Origin: Phoronis australis
Lineage: Eukaryota; Phoronida; Phoronidae
Length of the DNA: 64,000 nucleotides
Assembly: GCA_002633005.1 (NCBI GenBank)
Contig: NMRA01000004.1
Span: 2,089,935 to 2,153,934, forward strand
Direction of reading: 5' to 3'
The notes under the pieces were generated by a model. The model searched no databases. It had not been told where the DNA came from and saw only the letters and a list, made by a program, of their open reading frames with translations. The translations under genes were made by a program, and so were the position numbers. Of the stretch, positions 11,816 through 21,503 are shown in pieces (the first letter of the stretch is position 1; each line of letters opens with the position of its first letter).

Positions 11816-13385
11816 TTGTACTGTAGCTTGAAGTGGCCTTAAAATGTCACTGAACCTGGAACAAATATTGAAACATGAATAATTAAGTATGTCAGGTTGG
11901 ATAAAAAATGTTGCCCTTGCTTTTGAAAAATATGATATGGTATCTACTTTACAATTTCACACAAAATAAATAATTACTATTCCCAGAAAGCAAGGGTGTA
12001 TATAATATAATATAATAAGTATTGGTTTGTATAGAACTGCGTCTTTATTTTTCATTCCCAGACATAACAATAATTTAAACGCATCACTTGTCTGCAGAAT
12101 ATGTAAGTTATTTGAGACAACTTCAAACCTTTGTTACCATTTTCAAACCTTTTGATTTTTGATACTTTCAGCAATCATAAACTGTCCGATTACAGATTCA
12201 TGGGTCTGTAAAGCACATTTCTGGTCTAAGGCTGAGGGAACCGTTTTTCAGATGTTTTATTGTTCTTCTAATAGAGGATATGAAATCTTGTGTCACTTAA
12301 AAATGATGGGTAATCTTTCTGTTGTTTAAGAGTAATTAAATACCATGAGGTACCATCGTTTGCGTATCGGCAGTAAGAATAATATGTACAAATACGACCT
12401 CACTCGTATCTTCACATCATGACAGTCATACGAATTTATAAACGACTTGCAACATTTCAATGCATGAGTTAAGACTGTTCAGTTGTTGAGAATTCAGAGA
12501 ATGTAACATATGTTTAAGGATTTACAGTGGATAGGAAAACAGTTTCATGAAATGTGAAAGAACTTCAAGAAGTTTAAGAATTGCCTCACCATGTACTTTC
12601 CCCCGGACACTGTTACCTGTTATTTCCACACATTAAGTTGATCCAAATTTTACAACCCCAACCCCCTATGTCAATCTCCCGCTAAGGAGTTGATTAAGTA
12701 AATTAAAAAAACATCTTACATACCTTTCTTTAAAAATAGCTGTCCCTTTTCAAACTCTTTGTTCTTGGTCTCCGATATAGATAGTAGGCTTGACAACAGA
12801 TCTGCAGTGGATAGGGAGATCTGGCTAGTTAGCTGCCGGCAGTCAACTGCCGGCTTAAAACCAATGTCTGTCCATTCAGGGACGGTTGCAGAAGTGATAT
12901 CTCCTCTGCACGGTACTAGCCCTCAAACCTAAAGGTCAGGTGAAAACCGACATGACCAACTGTAATAGATTTCCGGACGACATAGGATGGGAAGTAAACA
13001 AATGGTCTAATGGATCTTTATTTGTCACGTACCCTTTGTGCTTGGATTGTAATCTTACCTCACTAACAAATATCGAATTGACAGCATAAACATTTAGCAT
13101 TGATTGATGTACTGTAACAGCCATCGGCCAGTACCTCAATTAACAGAAATCAGTATTTTAAACAAGGAATAATCATTAAAATAATCGCAAACCATACCTT
13201 TGCATAATGTCATGCTAACTTCCTCTCATAGAAGCACCCTTTCACGCAATCTCAGATTCAATTGGCACGGCCTGCAAGCCATTTCACCATGTATTTAAAG
13301 GGCTCGCGAAATCGAAGCTGCTTAATCTCTTACCACTAGTACACGCGCGCCCTCTAGTAATGTAAAGATTGTCGAATAGCCCCAT

Positions 13386-13817
13386 TATATGAAATGACCA
13401 ACGTGATATTGCATATCTGCGAACGTTCAGTAGGCCTAATGGCGGCACTAATTTGCCTCAACTCATGCAGTGCACTTGGGACATTTTTTAACTAGCTGAC
13501 ATCAATTTTTACCTACAAACTTTCTTCTAAACATTCAATTTAGAAATTGGTGTTTAGGTCAATTTTTACTAGAATGGTTAGATATAGCTGGGCTGATAGC
13601 CTAAAGCTTGACGACAGTTGGTCATAATAGAGAACTGTACGGCCGAGAAGAGTGCCGCGTGCGTTGTGAACGTAGCGTCCGTACTTGTACATGTACATGT
13701 ACATGAACACCATGACGCTCTCTAATTTGGACACTCAGATTTCATTTGTGGCATCGATCAAACTGACGTCGACTGCCGTACAAGCAGTAGTTTGAATTCC
13801 TCGCAGTTGCAGTAATT
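13386..13817. other. No gene recognised
   Basis: Short spacer between transposon copy 1 and the next element. It contains a GTACATGTACATGTACATG run near 13685. No coding support. Confidence 0.4.
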
Positions 13818-15044
13818 ACTCTGCGCGTGTAAGCGCAGAGTACTGTTGTTCCTGGGTTTTCCTCAATTTTATTCTTATTCTTATTCCTCTTATTCTTATT
13901 CTTATTCGTCTTATTCTTCTTCCGACCAACTTTGAGGCTTGATAACTCCAAATTGGGTGCAGGTACGGTCTTTAAATTCAGCATATGACTTTTGACAGTA
14001 TATAAATTTTGATTGGTTATATAATCATATTCCATATTGCACCGAAAGAGATCGTTTGGTGCAAAGGTCATATAATTTTCAAAATGCTACTCCTTCAGTT
14101 TTAAAGCTATCTTTTGCAAATTCGGTGCACAAGTATAAGTCAACAAGGCAATTTAAAAACTTACTTTTCTAAGTAATCGGGTCATCCAATCAGGTGAAAT
14201 AGGTCAAAGGTCATTAGGTGCTAACTAAAATTTTGAGCTAAACACTTCAAATTGACAGGTCTGATTGCCACAGGTAAGTCAAATCGGAATCCAAAGTTTC
14301 AGGTCATTTAGTGCAAACATGGGGTCATTAGGTGCATTTTTCTTCTGAAAAATTGACCTTTCAATCAGCAAGTATTCTGATGTGTCAACCGTTAGACAAC
14401 TGTGATTCTCAGCGTTAAACACATTTTCCATGGGCTTTGCAATAATTCTCCTAAAGATGCTTAAAATGCACCGGATAAGGTCAGTTAGTGCAAAGGTCTT
14501 GTAACGTTCAAAATGTTATATCTCTTACGTTTTTCAAGGAATTCTTTTCAATTTCAGCACACTGGTGTAAGTCAACATGCCAATTGAATACCCTACTTTA
14601 CTTCGCAATAGGCCTAACCAATCAGAAAAAATTGGTCAAAGGTCATTGAGTGCAAACTAAAATTTTGAGCTAGACACTTCAGAATTACGTATCTGTTTAC
14701 TTAGTGGGATTGAGTTTGAATTCTAAATTTTCAGGTCATTTGGTGCACCCATGGGGTCATTAGGTGAATTTTTCTTCTGAAAGTTTGACCACTTCATTCA
14801 TCTTGTATTCTGAAGTGCTTAAAGTAAAACATCTGTGGTTATTAGCATCAACCACACTTTTAATCGAGTTAACAATTACTCCCTCATTGGGGCTCATAAT
14901 GCACCGGAAGATGTCAATTAGTGGAAATGTCATCAAAAATTAATATGTAATTTCTCCTACAATTTTAGAGAATTCCTTTTCATATTGGTAAACGGGTTGC
15001 TGTCAGTAACTTCCCATAATTCCAGTAATACGCACGCGCAGAGT
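13818..15044. mobile_element. 1.2-kb TIR element with internal ~430-bp tandem units
   Basis: Ends ACTCTGCGCGTG (13818-13829) and CACGCGCAGAGT (15033-15044) are perfect 12-bp inverted repeats. The left end is itself a hairpin: TACTCTGCGC (13817-13826) pairs with GCGCAGAGTA (13833-13842). Inside are a (TTATTC)n-like tract (~13866-13920) and about 2.2 tandem units that start with CACCG-A-GAG/AAGGTC..GTGCAAAGGTC at about 14040, 14469 and 14902 and share GTCATTAGGTGC, TGACC and CTAAAATTTTGAGCTA blocks. No transposase is visible, so this is a non-autonomous element or foldback. No clear target duplication was found. Confidence 0.65.
14040..14990. repeat. ~430-bp tandem units, diverged
   Basis: Unit 1 (~14040-14468), unit 2 (~14469-14901) and a partial unit 3 (from 14902) share, in order, the CACCGNAAG..GTC start, a block reading CAAAATG.TA..TCTC, TAAGTCAACA.GCCAATT, AGGTCAAAGGTCATT-GTGC, CTAAAATTTTGAGCTA and CATGGGGTCATTAGGTG. 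Divergence is high (estimated by eye), so the duplication is old. Each unit repeats the word GGTCATTNGGTGC several times. Confidence 0.65.
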
Positions 15045-15046
15045 CC

Positions 15047-15071
15047 ATTATTGTCACGCCGTGACAATAAT
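15047..15071. repeat. Perfect 12-bp palindrome next to the element end
   Basis: ATTATTGTCACG and CGTGACAATAAT are separated by a single C, directly outside the right terminus of the 13818-15044 element. It could be an outer part of that element's terminus or an independent cruciform. Confidence 0.7.
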
Positions 15072-17371
15072 CTTTCTAGTTGAGGCATGTAACACTTCCG
15101 TTCCTTTGTTACGGAAATAGAACAAAGGCATTGATAATAGCTAATGTGCTTTGTTAGGTTTTGCAGTGCGTAGTACATGATGGCTATGCTGGAATAAATC
15201 AATGTCCTCTTGTCGGATTGACGAGGTGGGGATAAAATTCGCATCTGCAGTTGCGGTACGAATTTTTAGCGGTCGCATCTGTCTTATGCACGACTGTCAA
15301 CATATATATTTATATGTATATTTTACACTTGGCTGCTTACATGTATTTCGCTTTCACAAATCACCTCTGGACGCAACGTTCGTGTGATCTACCGATCTTA
15401 ATCATTGTTTGCAATTAAAACAGCAATGGCTGTTGACTTCTTTGTTTCCCCCTTGTCAACTGGCAAAGAGATCTAATTGGTTTTGGATGACGTTCTCCGC
15501 AATTTATACAAATTAGATGATGTGTAGCCCCTAGAAACGTATGTCCTCGTGGTATCACACCTATCTTAAAAGTTCTCCGTTAATCTGTTCTATTGGGACT
15601 CGGGTGTGAATTATTTATTTCAATGAATGGACTTGATACAATTAAAAATTGTATATTGGATCTCGTCTAGTTTTAGCGTTATATTCATATCAGTTTAAAT
15701 CACTGTTGACACGCATACAGTGTACATGTACATTTTCGTCCATTCACATTCTTCTTGGACGGGTTGAAAGTTGTCTGTTTCGGCACTGTTGTATCTGCCT
15801 CCAGAAACGCACGATCGTAATGTGAAGATCCATTATTTGGGGTCTGGCAACGCTGTGTGCCTCATCTTGCCTGGGTACCCGCAACGCCTCACCTGGCAGA
15901 GGGTAACTCTCTACGTTGCTATAGTTGAACCGCCACATAAACACTCCGTCATCTTGATCGGGAAAAACGTAAGACATGGATGTTTTTGCAGACCTTTTCA
16001 CAATTGTGCACTGCTTCTCTCACCCCTAACTTAAGTGGCAAGTATCTCGAAGTACTTGATCATTCAGTGGAAAGTCGTTTGCGGATTATCCATGGTCGTC
16101 AGTCTATCATTCTGTCCCCCCCCTCCGCATTTCGCATAACCTCTAGCAGACGCAATAAATGATAATTTTCGCCAACTCAGTTCTCTTTTTATCTCTGAAA
16201 ACAGTTTTGCTGACCCACGGTCTATGTTCATTACGGGACACGTGTCGAACATAATGTGTATTTAATTTAGATCAACTCACGGGAGTCTACCAACTTAGCG
16301 ATTCAGCACCGACACGCTTGTCGTGAGCATTTGAAATTGATCACTGTCGGGTTTTTTTTGTTGCGCTGCTAACAGAAATATTATCACGTTTGCTCAAAGA
16401 ACGATCAGTTAGATGACTGTTAATTAAGCCGAGTGTCTCACAAGAGCTTAATACAATGGATCATATATATACGAATACTCGTGTTATCTTAGGTAAGCGT
16501 TACAGAATACATGGACGCAGGCAATGTCTAAAACGTCATCGAGCCATTCTTGACATCAAATGGACCAGATATATGAAGCTCGCGTTGTCAATATGACGCC
16601 ATATTGGAAAGTATTACACAGGACAAAAATGGCGGAAAACACTGAGAGCTCTACGGCATCAGTCAGAAATTCCGGAAGCTAGCAGGTTTAGTTTTTTATG
16701 TCCTGCCACCATAGTTTAAGCGGAGCGACCAGGCGTTGTTTCCACCCAAGTCTTGGTTATTGAGACCATATAAGATCAATTAAAAATAATTATTGACCAG
16801 CACATGCTGTTATCCAATTATGATGCTATTTGTTAATTGTCCTTAAGTACATATTTGGTATTAATGACAATCATATGTGTTTTTACTTGTACTGAAAAAC
16901 AACATCGGCATGCCCAAACTTACTCGCCAGCCGTTTAAATCAGTACATTTAAGTGAATACTGAAATATTGAAATATATAATGCTTTAAAAACTCACTTCT
17001 TAATATGTATTCCAAAACCAGATATTTTCTGTTGTATCAAAACAAACAAATCCAACATCTATACTTATGTCGACGTTGACATTGGAAATACTGTAGATTG
17101 GCATCGCTTGCCTATGAGCTCTTTGTTTTGTGACTTTAAAATTTGCGGAAAATTAAAGTGTGTAGTAACCAAAATATCGGATGTTTTAGTCTGGAGCGAC
17201 CTGAGTGGCGCGCGGCAAGGGAAATCTACACGCCTTGCTGTTTCAGTATAAGGCGCAATTGGAAAAGAAAGTACCTAACGGTGTGCAGACCAGGAATACG
17301 ATGTGTGGGAGCTGGGCAGAAGCGAAAACAATCACTATTTTTCGAACAGTCCTTCGTTCAGTTGCCAATCG
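15072..17371. other. No gene recognised
   Basis: Overlapping open frames on both strands at 15744-16034 have no recognisable family. At 16629 an ATGGCGG in good context begins a 17-codon frame (MAENTESSTASVRNSGS), 22 bp downstream of a perfect CArg-type site CCATATTGG (16599-16607). This might be a promoter and first exon, but the frame stops and no donor is convincing. Confidence 0.35.
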
Positions 17372-17423
17372 GCAGTGTAAAAATGCCCAGTTGCCAATCG
17401 GCAACTGGGCATTTTTACACTGC
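17372..17423. repeat. Perfect 24-bp inverted repeat with 4-nt loop
   Basis: GCAGTGTAAAAATGCCCAGT-TGCC (17372-17395), loop AATC, then its exact reverse complement (17400-17423). The block CAGTTGCCAATCGGCA occurs twice (17359 and 17387), suggesting that the hairpin arose by local template switching. Its right arm is the start of the 240-bp tandem duplication. Confidence 0.9.
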
Positions 17424-17875
17424 TTGTGCTGGGATATTATAATATCTGACTAGCTGCATGAAGGCTTATCCAAAATACGTGGCACATGTTAAGAATCTTT
17501 CGATCGCAGCCAAGTTTTTTTACCAACAAAGTCAAATTTGAAACCGTGAGAAAGCCAAACGTGGGCGAGAGAAGAATTTTATTTTTTTCAGTTGAGGGAC
17601 GCACAGTACGTATACATGTATCAGATTAAGGCGCCCATCGGCAACTGGGCATTTTTACACTGCTTGTGCTGGGATATTATAATGTCTGACTAGCTGCATG
17701 AAGGCTTATCCAAAATACGTGGCACATGTTAAGAATCTTTCGATCGCAGCCAAGTTTTTTTACCAACAAAGTCAAATTTGAAACCGTGAGAAAGCCAAAC
17801 GTGGGCGAGAGAAGAATTTTATTTTTTTTCAGTTGAGGGACGCGCAGTACGTATACATGTATCAGATTAAGGTCG
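17396..17875. repeat. Recent 240-bp tandem duplication (2 units)
   Basis: Positions 17400-17635 and 17640-17875 match at an offset of 240 bp with only a few differences (A/G at 17444 versus 17684, one extra T in the T-run, A/G before CAGTACG). Both units start with CGGCAACTGGGCATTTTTAC and end with CATGTATCAGATTAAGG. The near identity points to a young duplication or an assembly duplication. No coding frame is preserved. Confidence 0.9.
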
Positions 17876-20427
17876 GGGAAGGAAAGGAACGGTTAGAAAT
17901 AACGTGTGGCCGCGGGGCTGACCTCTTTGCGAGCAAATAGTGTGTGGATACTACAAAACGCCGAGCAATGTCTGGTGTTTGATCGGTGGGGGGGACTTCA
18001 GATCCGTGAGAGAGGAATACCGTGCGTGACCTGGGTCATATTTTAATATTAAAAAGTTAACCGGAGTCATTTTTCGATACTGAAATGATGTATTGAACAT
18101 TAGCGAAAGTGCATACCACCCGAGTGAGTGGCACGTCCCTGTATACTACTGCATATACTGTATTTGTTTCGAGAGTCATGAAAATTAAATGATAAATTTG
18201 CGCGATCTCCCTGGTTTCTCCTAAGAAACGGAAAAGTAGGTAAATTGCTTGCAGTGGATTGACAAGCGTGCAGCTGCACAGGCCACTCGGGAATCTGCCA
18301 CTGGTTGCGATCTTCCATTAGTTTGATATTTTCCCTATCGACTGGTTGAAGCTTAAAAACGCATGTAAGTGCTGCATCACATGTTTTTGTTCTGGAAAAC
18401 TCCCATTCTTCCGCCTCTTTATGAGTTAGATATCGCGCTTTGAAAAGGACAGTTTGTCTCGTTTGTTTACACGGCGACTAACCGTGTCACGTGACTAGAA
18501 ACACTCTCTAATATGGCGTCAAGTTGCCAGTTTCAGCAGCGCGTGCGCCTGGTCTATATTATTAAGATGCCTATGGGCACAACACACTTCCGTTAATGAT
18601 CTACGTGTTCGCCTTCAGTAAGAGGGTACCATTGGTGATTTAGATGTGCTTACAAAGATAAGAAATTGTTCATTTTCATGTGCAGGTGTATGTGACATTG
18701 ATTTGAACAATTCTAACTCAGGCATTGATTCGTAAAACTATTACACAACAACCATCGCGATCAACCAAACCCTACTCGCCAACAATTTAGTTGGAGACAT
18801 GTGAGCATATAGGGCTGCTAATGCATCTTTTCACGAGGAGCAGTGCATTATTGTAATCCCGCCGTCCAATCACGTTGAAAACTTTCTGTCACATCTAATT
18901 TCAGGTCTGCATACATTCTTTAGGTAAAAGATACTCATAAATAGTTCTGAATTTCAATTGAACTTATTGTACAGCCGCACAGAGTACATCAAAGCACCTT
19001 CAATAAGCGATGTCGAAGACAGGACTTTGGTCCCATGAGTCAAGTTTTTTGTTTCATTAGTTGGCGATGTATCCCGGTAACCAAAATGAAAGTAACCCTC
19101 AGGAGCATAAACGAAGGAATTCCAACGAGGGTAAGGAAATTGTCAACACTCGTATACTTTGCACACATTTAAGGATAATTCAGTTTCTGCGGGGCAATGA
19201 TGTCTGTTGTATTTAACTACATGTATACTCCTGAATAAACTATCGTATTTAAGAGGCAACTTGCATCATTTCATGTTTTGGAATGCAACTTGGAGTTTTA
19301 GTACCCGTTTGACAGTCGACAGGTAGTAGCTAAATATGCCCTAAAATAGCGGTTTGTCTAACCATTTCAACTGTAACTGTAGCACTTTCAATCTGAAATT
19401 AGGAAATTGTGTAAAGAAAAATTCGAACAAATGCGTGTTTTCAAAAATTGATTTGCTTGCCGGCAAGTTGGCCAACGCATGTACAGTTCATTTGTATAAC
19501 CCACGGGCTGCTACTCATTGCGTACATGTGTCATTTGCCGATAGCCGATATCTGAGGTTATTTCACAGCAGACTAAACCACTTCTGCCAAATCAAATTTC
19601 TGAAAGATTAATTTCACCTCCATTTATAAAATATGTTCATCGATTACTGTTACGTTTCATTTGCACGTGAATTGTCGAAAGGCTACGACTGTTAAAAACG
19701 TAACAAATTTGCACTGGTGCTGTATACATGTACATGTATTCTAGAACTTGCTGCCGGTTGAGGGAAAATACCTGTCGCTATGGCTTGGTGCATTCCATTT
19801 TATCTTTTCTTGCTTTATACATGTAGGTGTTATCTTAGTCATCACACCAGCTATCAGATATTACATGCGCAGTTATCTTGAATACGCAGCATAAACACAA
19901 TAGTGTTTTAGGATTGGTAAGGGGAGAGCGTAAGGATACACAAAACACTCGTAAGCAAAGTAAACTGTAACGGCTGTGTGAAACTAAGGAGGTTAGTAAT
20001 ATTTATGGTACATTATATTTTGTTTTCCGCTATTCACAAGTTATGCAATTTAATACGTTCACTTACTTATTTTCATTGTTTTAAGCACATTAATACCGAG
20101 TATTTCGCACAGTTAAATGCCGGCAGTAGCGCCTTCAAGTGTCATAATTGCCTGTACACCATTGTTTTAACACAATAGGAACACTGGGTCTGGTAGCGGG
20201 CTTACATTATGATAGGTGTTTCCTGAGCTAGCGTAGCACTTCTAAGGTATTGATCAACAAAGCAACGCATGTGTCAAGCACTTGTCCTATATCGCATGCA
20301 CATGCTATTATAACCATTTCATATCCTAGTCACTGTAATGCAGGGAGGCTTGCAATGTATATCGTTGTATGTAGAGTTGCAAAGCTTCCACAAAAATGTA
20401 TTGGATGCACGTTGTATTGTTTTTTTT
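17876..20427. other. No gene recognised
   Basis: No known gene. It contains the E-box/ATG candidate listed separately at 18486-18596. Open frames at 18100-18318 (-), 19354-19611 (+) and 19978-20178 (+) show no family motif. Confidence 0.35.
18486..18596 (+). promoter_or_regulatory. GTCACGTGAC E-box followed by short ATG frame (candidate promoter / first exon)
   Basis: The 10-bp palindrome GTCACGTGAC (18486-18495) is the extended E-box bound by bHLH-zip factors of the MITF/TFE/USF type. Eighteen bases downstream, ATGGCG at 18513 begins a 27-codon frame that ends at TAA (18594-18596). The arrangement is promoter-like, but such motifs occur by chance at this scale and the frame has no recognisable product. 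Confidence 0.2.
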
Positions 20428-20578
20428 ACTTGGCGAAATAAATTTCGCCAAGTATGTTGCTCTAACACTAAGTTTGTTTTGCGGTTGTGGCGGCCATTTT
20501 GTTTCCATTTAAAGGTTCAAATGCTTTTGGAGGCTACAATTTTTTACGTAAAAGGCTAAGAATCGGCACAGTAAATGA

Positions 20579-20802
20579 ACCGGAAGTTTGCTACAAGCAT
20601 AGTGGAAATTGTTTCCTTCCGGTTAAAGATGGCGGAAATATCGGCGATCGCGCATGCGCACCTCGATTTTGGCCTAAAAACGTTTTCCCCTCTAGAGGGC
20701 GTATTATCAGACCAATTCCTTCGAATTTTTACAGGTATTGGTTTCTTGTAACATGCTATTATACAAAGCCAAAAAACCGGAAGTTGCTTTCAAGATGGCG
20801 GA
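20579..20802 (+). promoter_or_regulatory. Cluster of ETS, YY1 and NRF1 type motifs inside the element
   Basis: Two ETS-type sites ACCGGAAGT (20579-20587 and 20776-20784) and one on the other strand (AACCGGAAGG, 20615-20624); two YY1-type sites AAGATGGCGG (20626 and 20792); one NRF1-type GCGCATGCGC (20650-20659). These three motif classes are typical of TATA-less metazoan housekeeping promoters, where YY1 sites often overlap the start codon. Their joint presence is directly visible; activity as a promoter is inference. Confidence 0.45.
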
Positions 20803-21248
20803 TATGGCGCATGTTGACCCATTTTCAGTTGTCTGGAGTGCGCTTTAAAACGGGAAGAGAAAAAGACGTGATTTTTTGCATGTGGATTCTTTGAAGTATA
20901 GTCTTTCAAATGGCTTGTAACAATTTTTTCTCAGACTTATTGTTTTCGAGTTATTTGACTTTGAATTTCTTAAAAAAAGCGCGAAATTTCATTTTTTTCG
21001 AAAAATTTACGGAGTTAGGTGATACCATCAGTTTAGATAGAATTTTTAAACGGGCTTTCAGAAGATGTTTTCCATTTTTCGCTAGGACGTCTACTTTTCG
21101 AGTTATTTTAGATTTTCTGATAACGCTGTTCCTTTGTTGAGCGCTCTTGGTGCATTGATGTTGGTTTATCTTCTATTGAAGTAGACTGTAGCCTATTTCT
21201 TATTGATTTATGACATCTAAGTTCGTCATATGAATGTTGTGATGTTGT

Positions 21249-21490
21249 TCATCATCGCCACCACCATCATCATATTCGTCATCATCGTCATCATCTTCGT
21301 CATCATCTCCGTCCTTGTCTTTTCCGTTAATTTCGCCAAGTGTCGCTCAAGACTGTAGCCTTTTTCTTACTGATTTCAGACTTCTACGTTTGTCATGTGT
21401 ATGTTATTATTACTTCTTTTGTTCATCTTCGCCACCATCGCCACCATCGTCGTCATATTCGTCATCATCTTTATCGTCATCTTTTTGGTT
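21249..21490. repeat. CAT/CGT trinucleotide tracts in two tandem units
   Basis: Interrupted (CAT)n/(CGT)n tracts at ~21249-21310 and ~21421-21486, one per tandem unit of the surrounding element. In the plus frame they give a serine-rich stretch with no sign of selection. Confidence 0.7.
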
Positions 21491-21503
21491 AATTTCGCCA
21501 AGT

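Larger units (their letters stand above)
9646..13385. mobile_element. THAP/YqaJ-type DNA transposon, copy 1 (3.74 kb, decayed)
   Basis: Left end ATGGGCTACTCGAC (9646) and right end GTCGAATAGCCCCAT (13371-13385) correspond to the perfect 15-bp TIR of the second copy at 30603-34671. The two copies align along most of their length in the same orientation, including the subterminal GCGCATGCGTCGCTGTCTGCATGTAAA-type block (split here to keep it short), a THAP-like exon near 10552-10646 (+) and a YqaJ-type nuclease remnant near 11480-11815 (-). No intact transposase is visible. I could not define a target-site duplication, so the superfamily stays open. P-element-like and Kolobok-like elements are candidates because both are known to carry THAP domains. 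Confidence 0.85.
20428..21503. mobile_element. TIR element with housekeeping-promoter-like motifs (~1.08 kb)
   Basis: Left end ACTTGGCGAAATAAATTTCGCCAAGT (a near-perfect palindrome, 20428-20453, given here only as an end signature) and right end GTTAATTTCGCCAAGT (21488-21503) share the core ACTTGGCGAAAT as inverted repeat. The right part holds two tandem units of ~165 bp, each starting GACTGTAGCC (21184 and 21351), with a CAT/CGT-rich trinucleotide tract, and ending GTTAATTTCGCCAAGT (21326-21341 and 21488-21503). No transposase is visible. A 135-codon plus-strand frame at 20487-20894 looks incidental. No target duplication was identified. Confidence 0.6.

Noticed and set aside
9646-13385. P-element or Kolobok superfamily assignment
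   Set aside because: THAP-like sequence fits both, but neither an 8-bp nor a TTAA target duplication is visible around either copy, so I left the superfamily open.
13818-15044. CRISPR-like array suggested by regularly repeated GGTCATTNGGTGC words
   Set aside because: Repeats are diverged, spacing is irregular and the setting is an animal genome; they belong to ~430-bp tandem units of a mobile element.
15744-16034. Overlapping open frames on both strands
   Set aside because: Both-strand openness is common in less AT-rich patches; neither translation shows a family motif.
20487-20894. 135-codon plus-strand open frame
   Set aside because: It starts inside the TIR element, crosses the ETS/YY1/NRF1 motif cluster and has no protein motif; better explained as an incidental frame in a mobile element.
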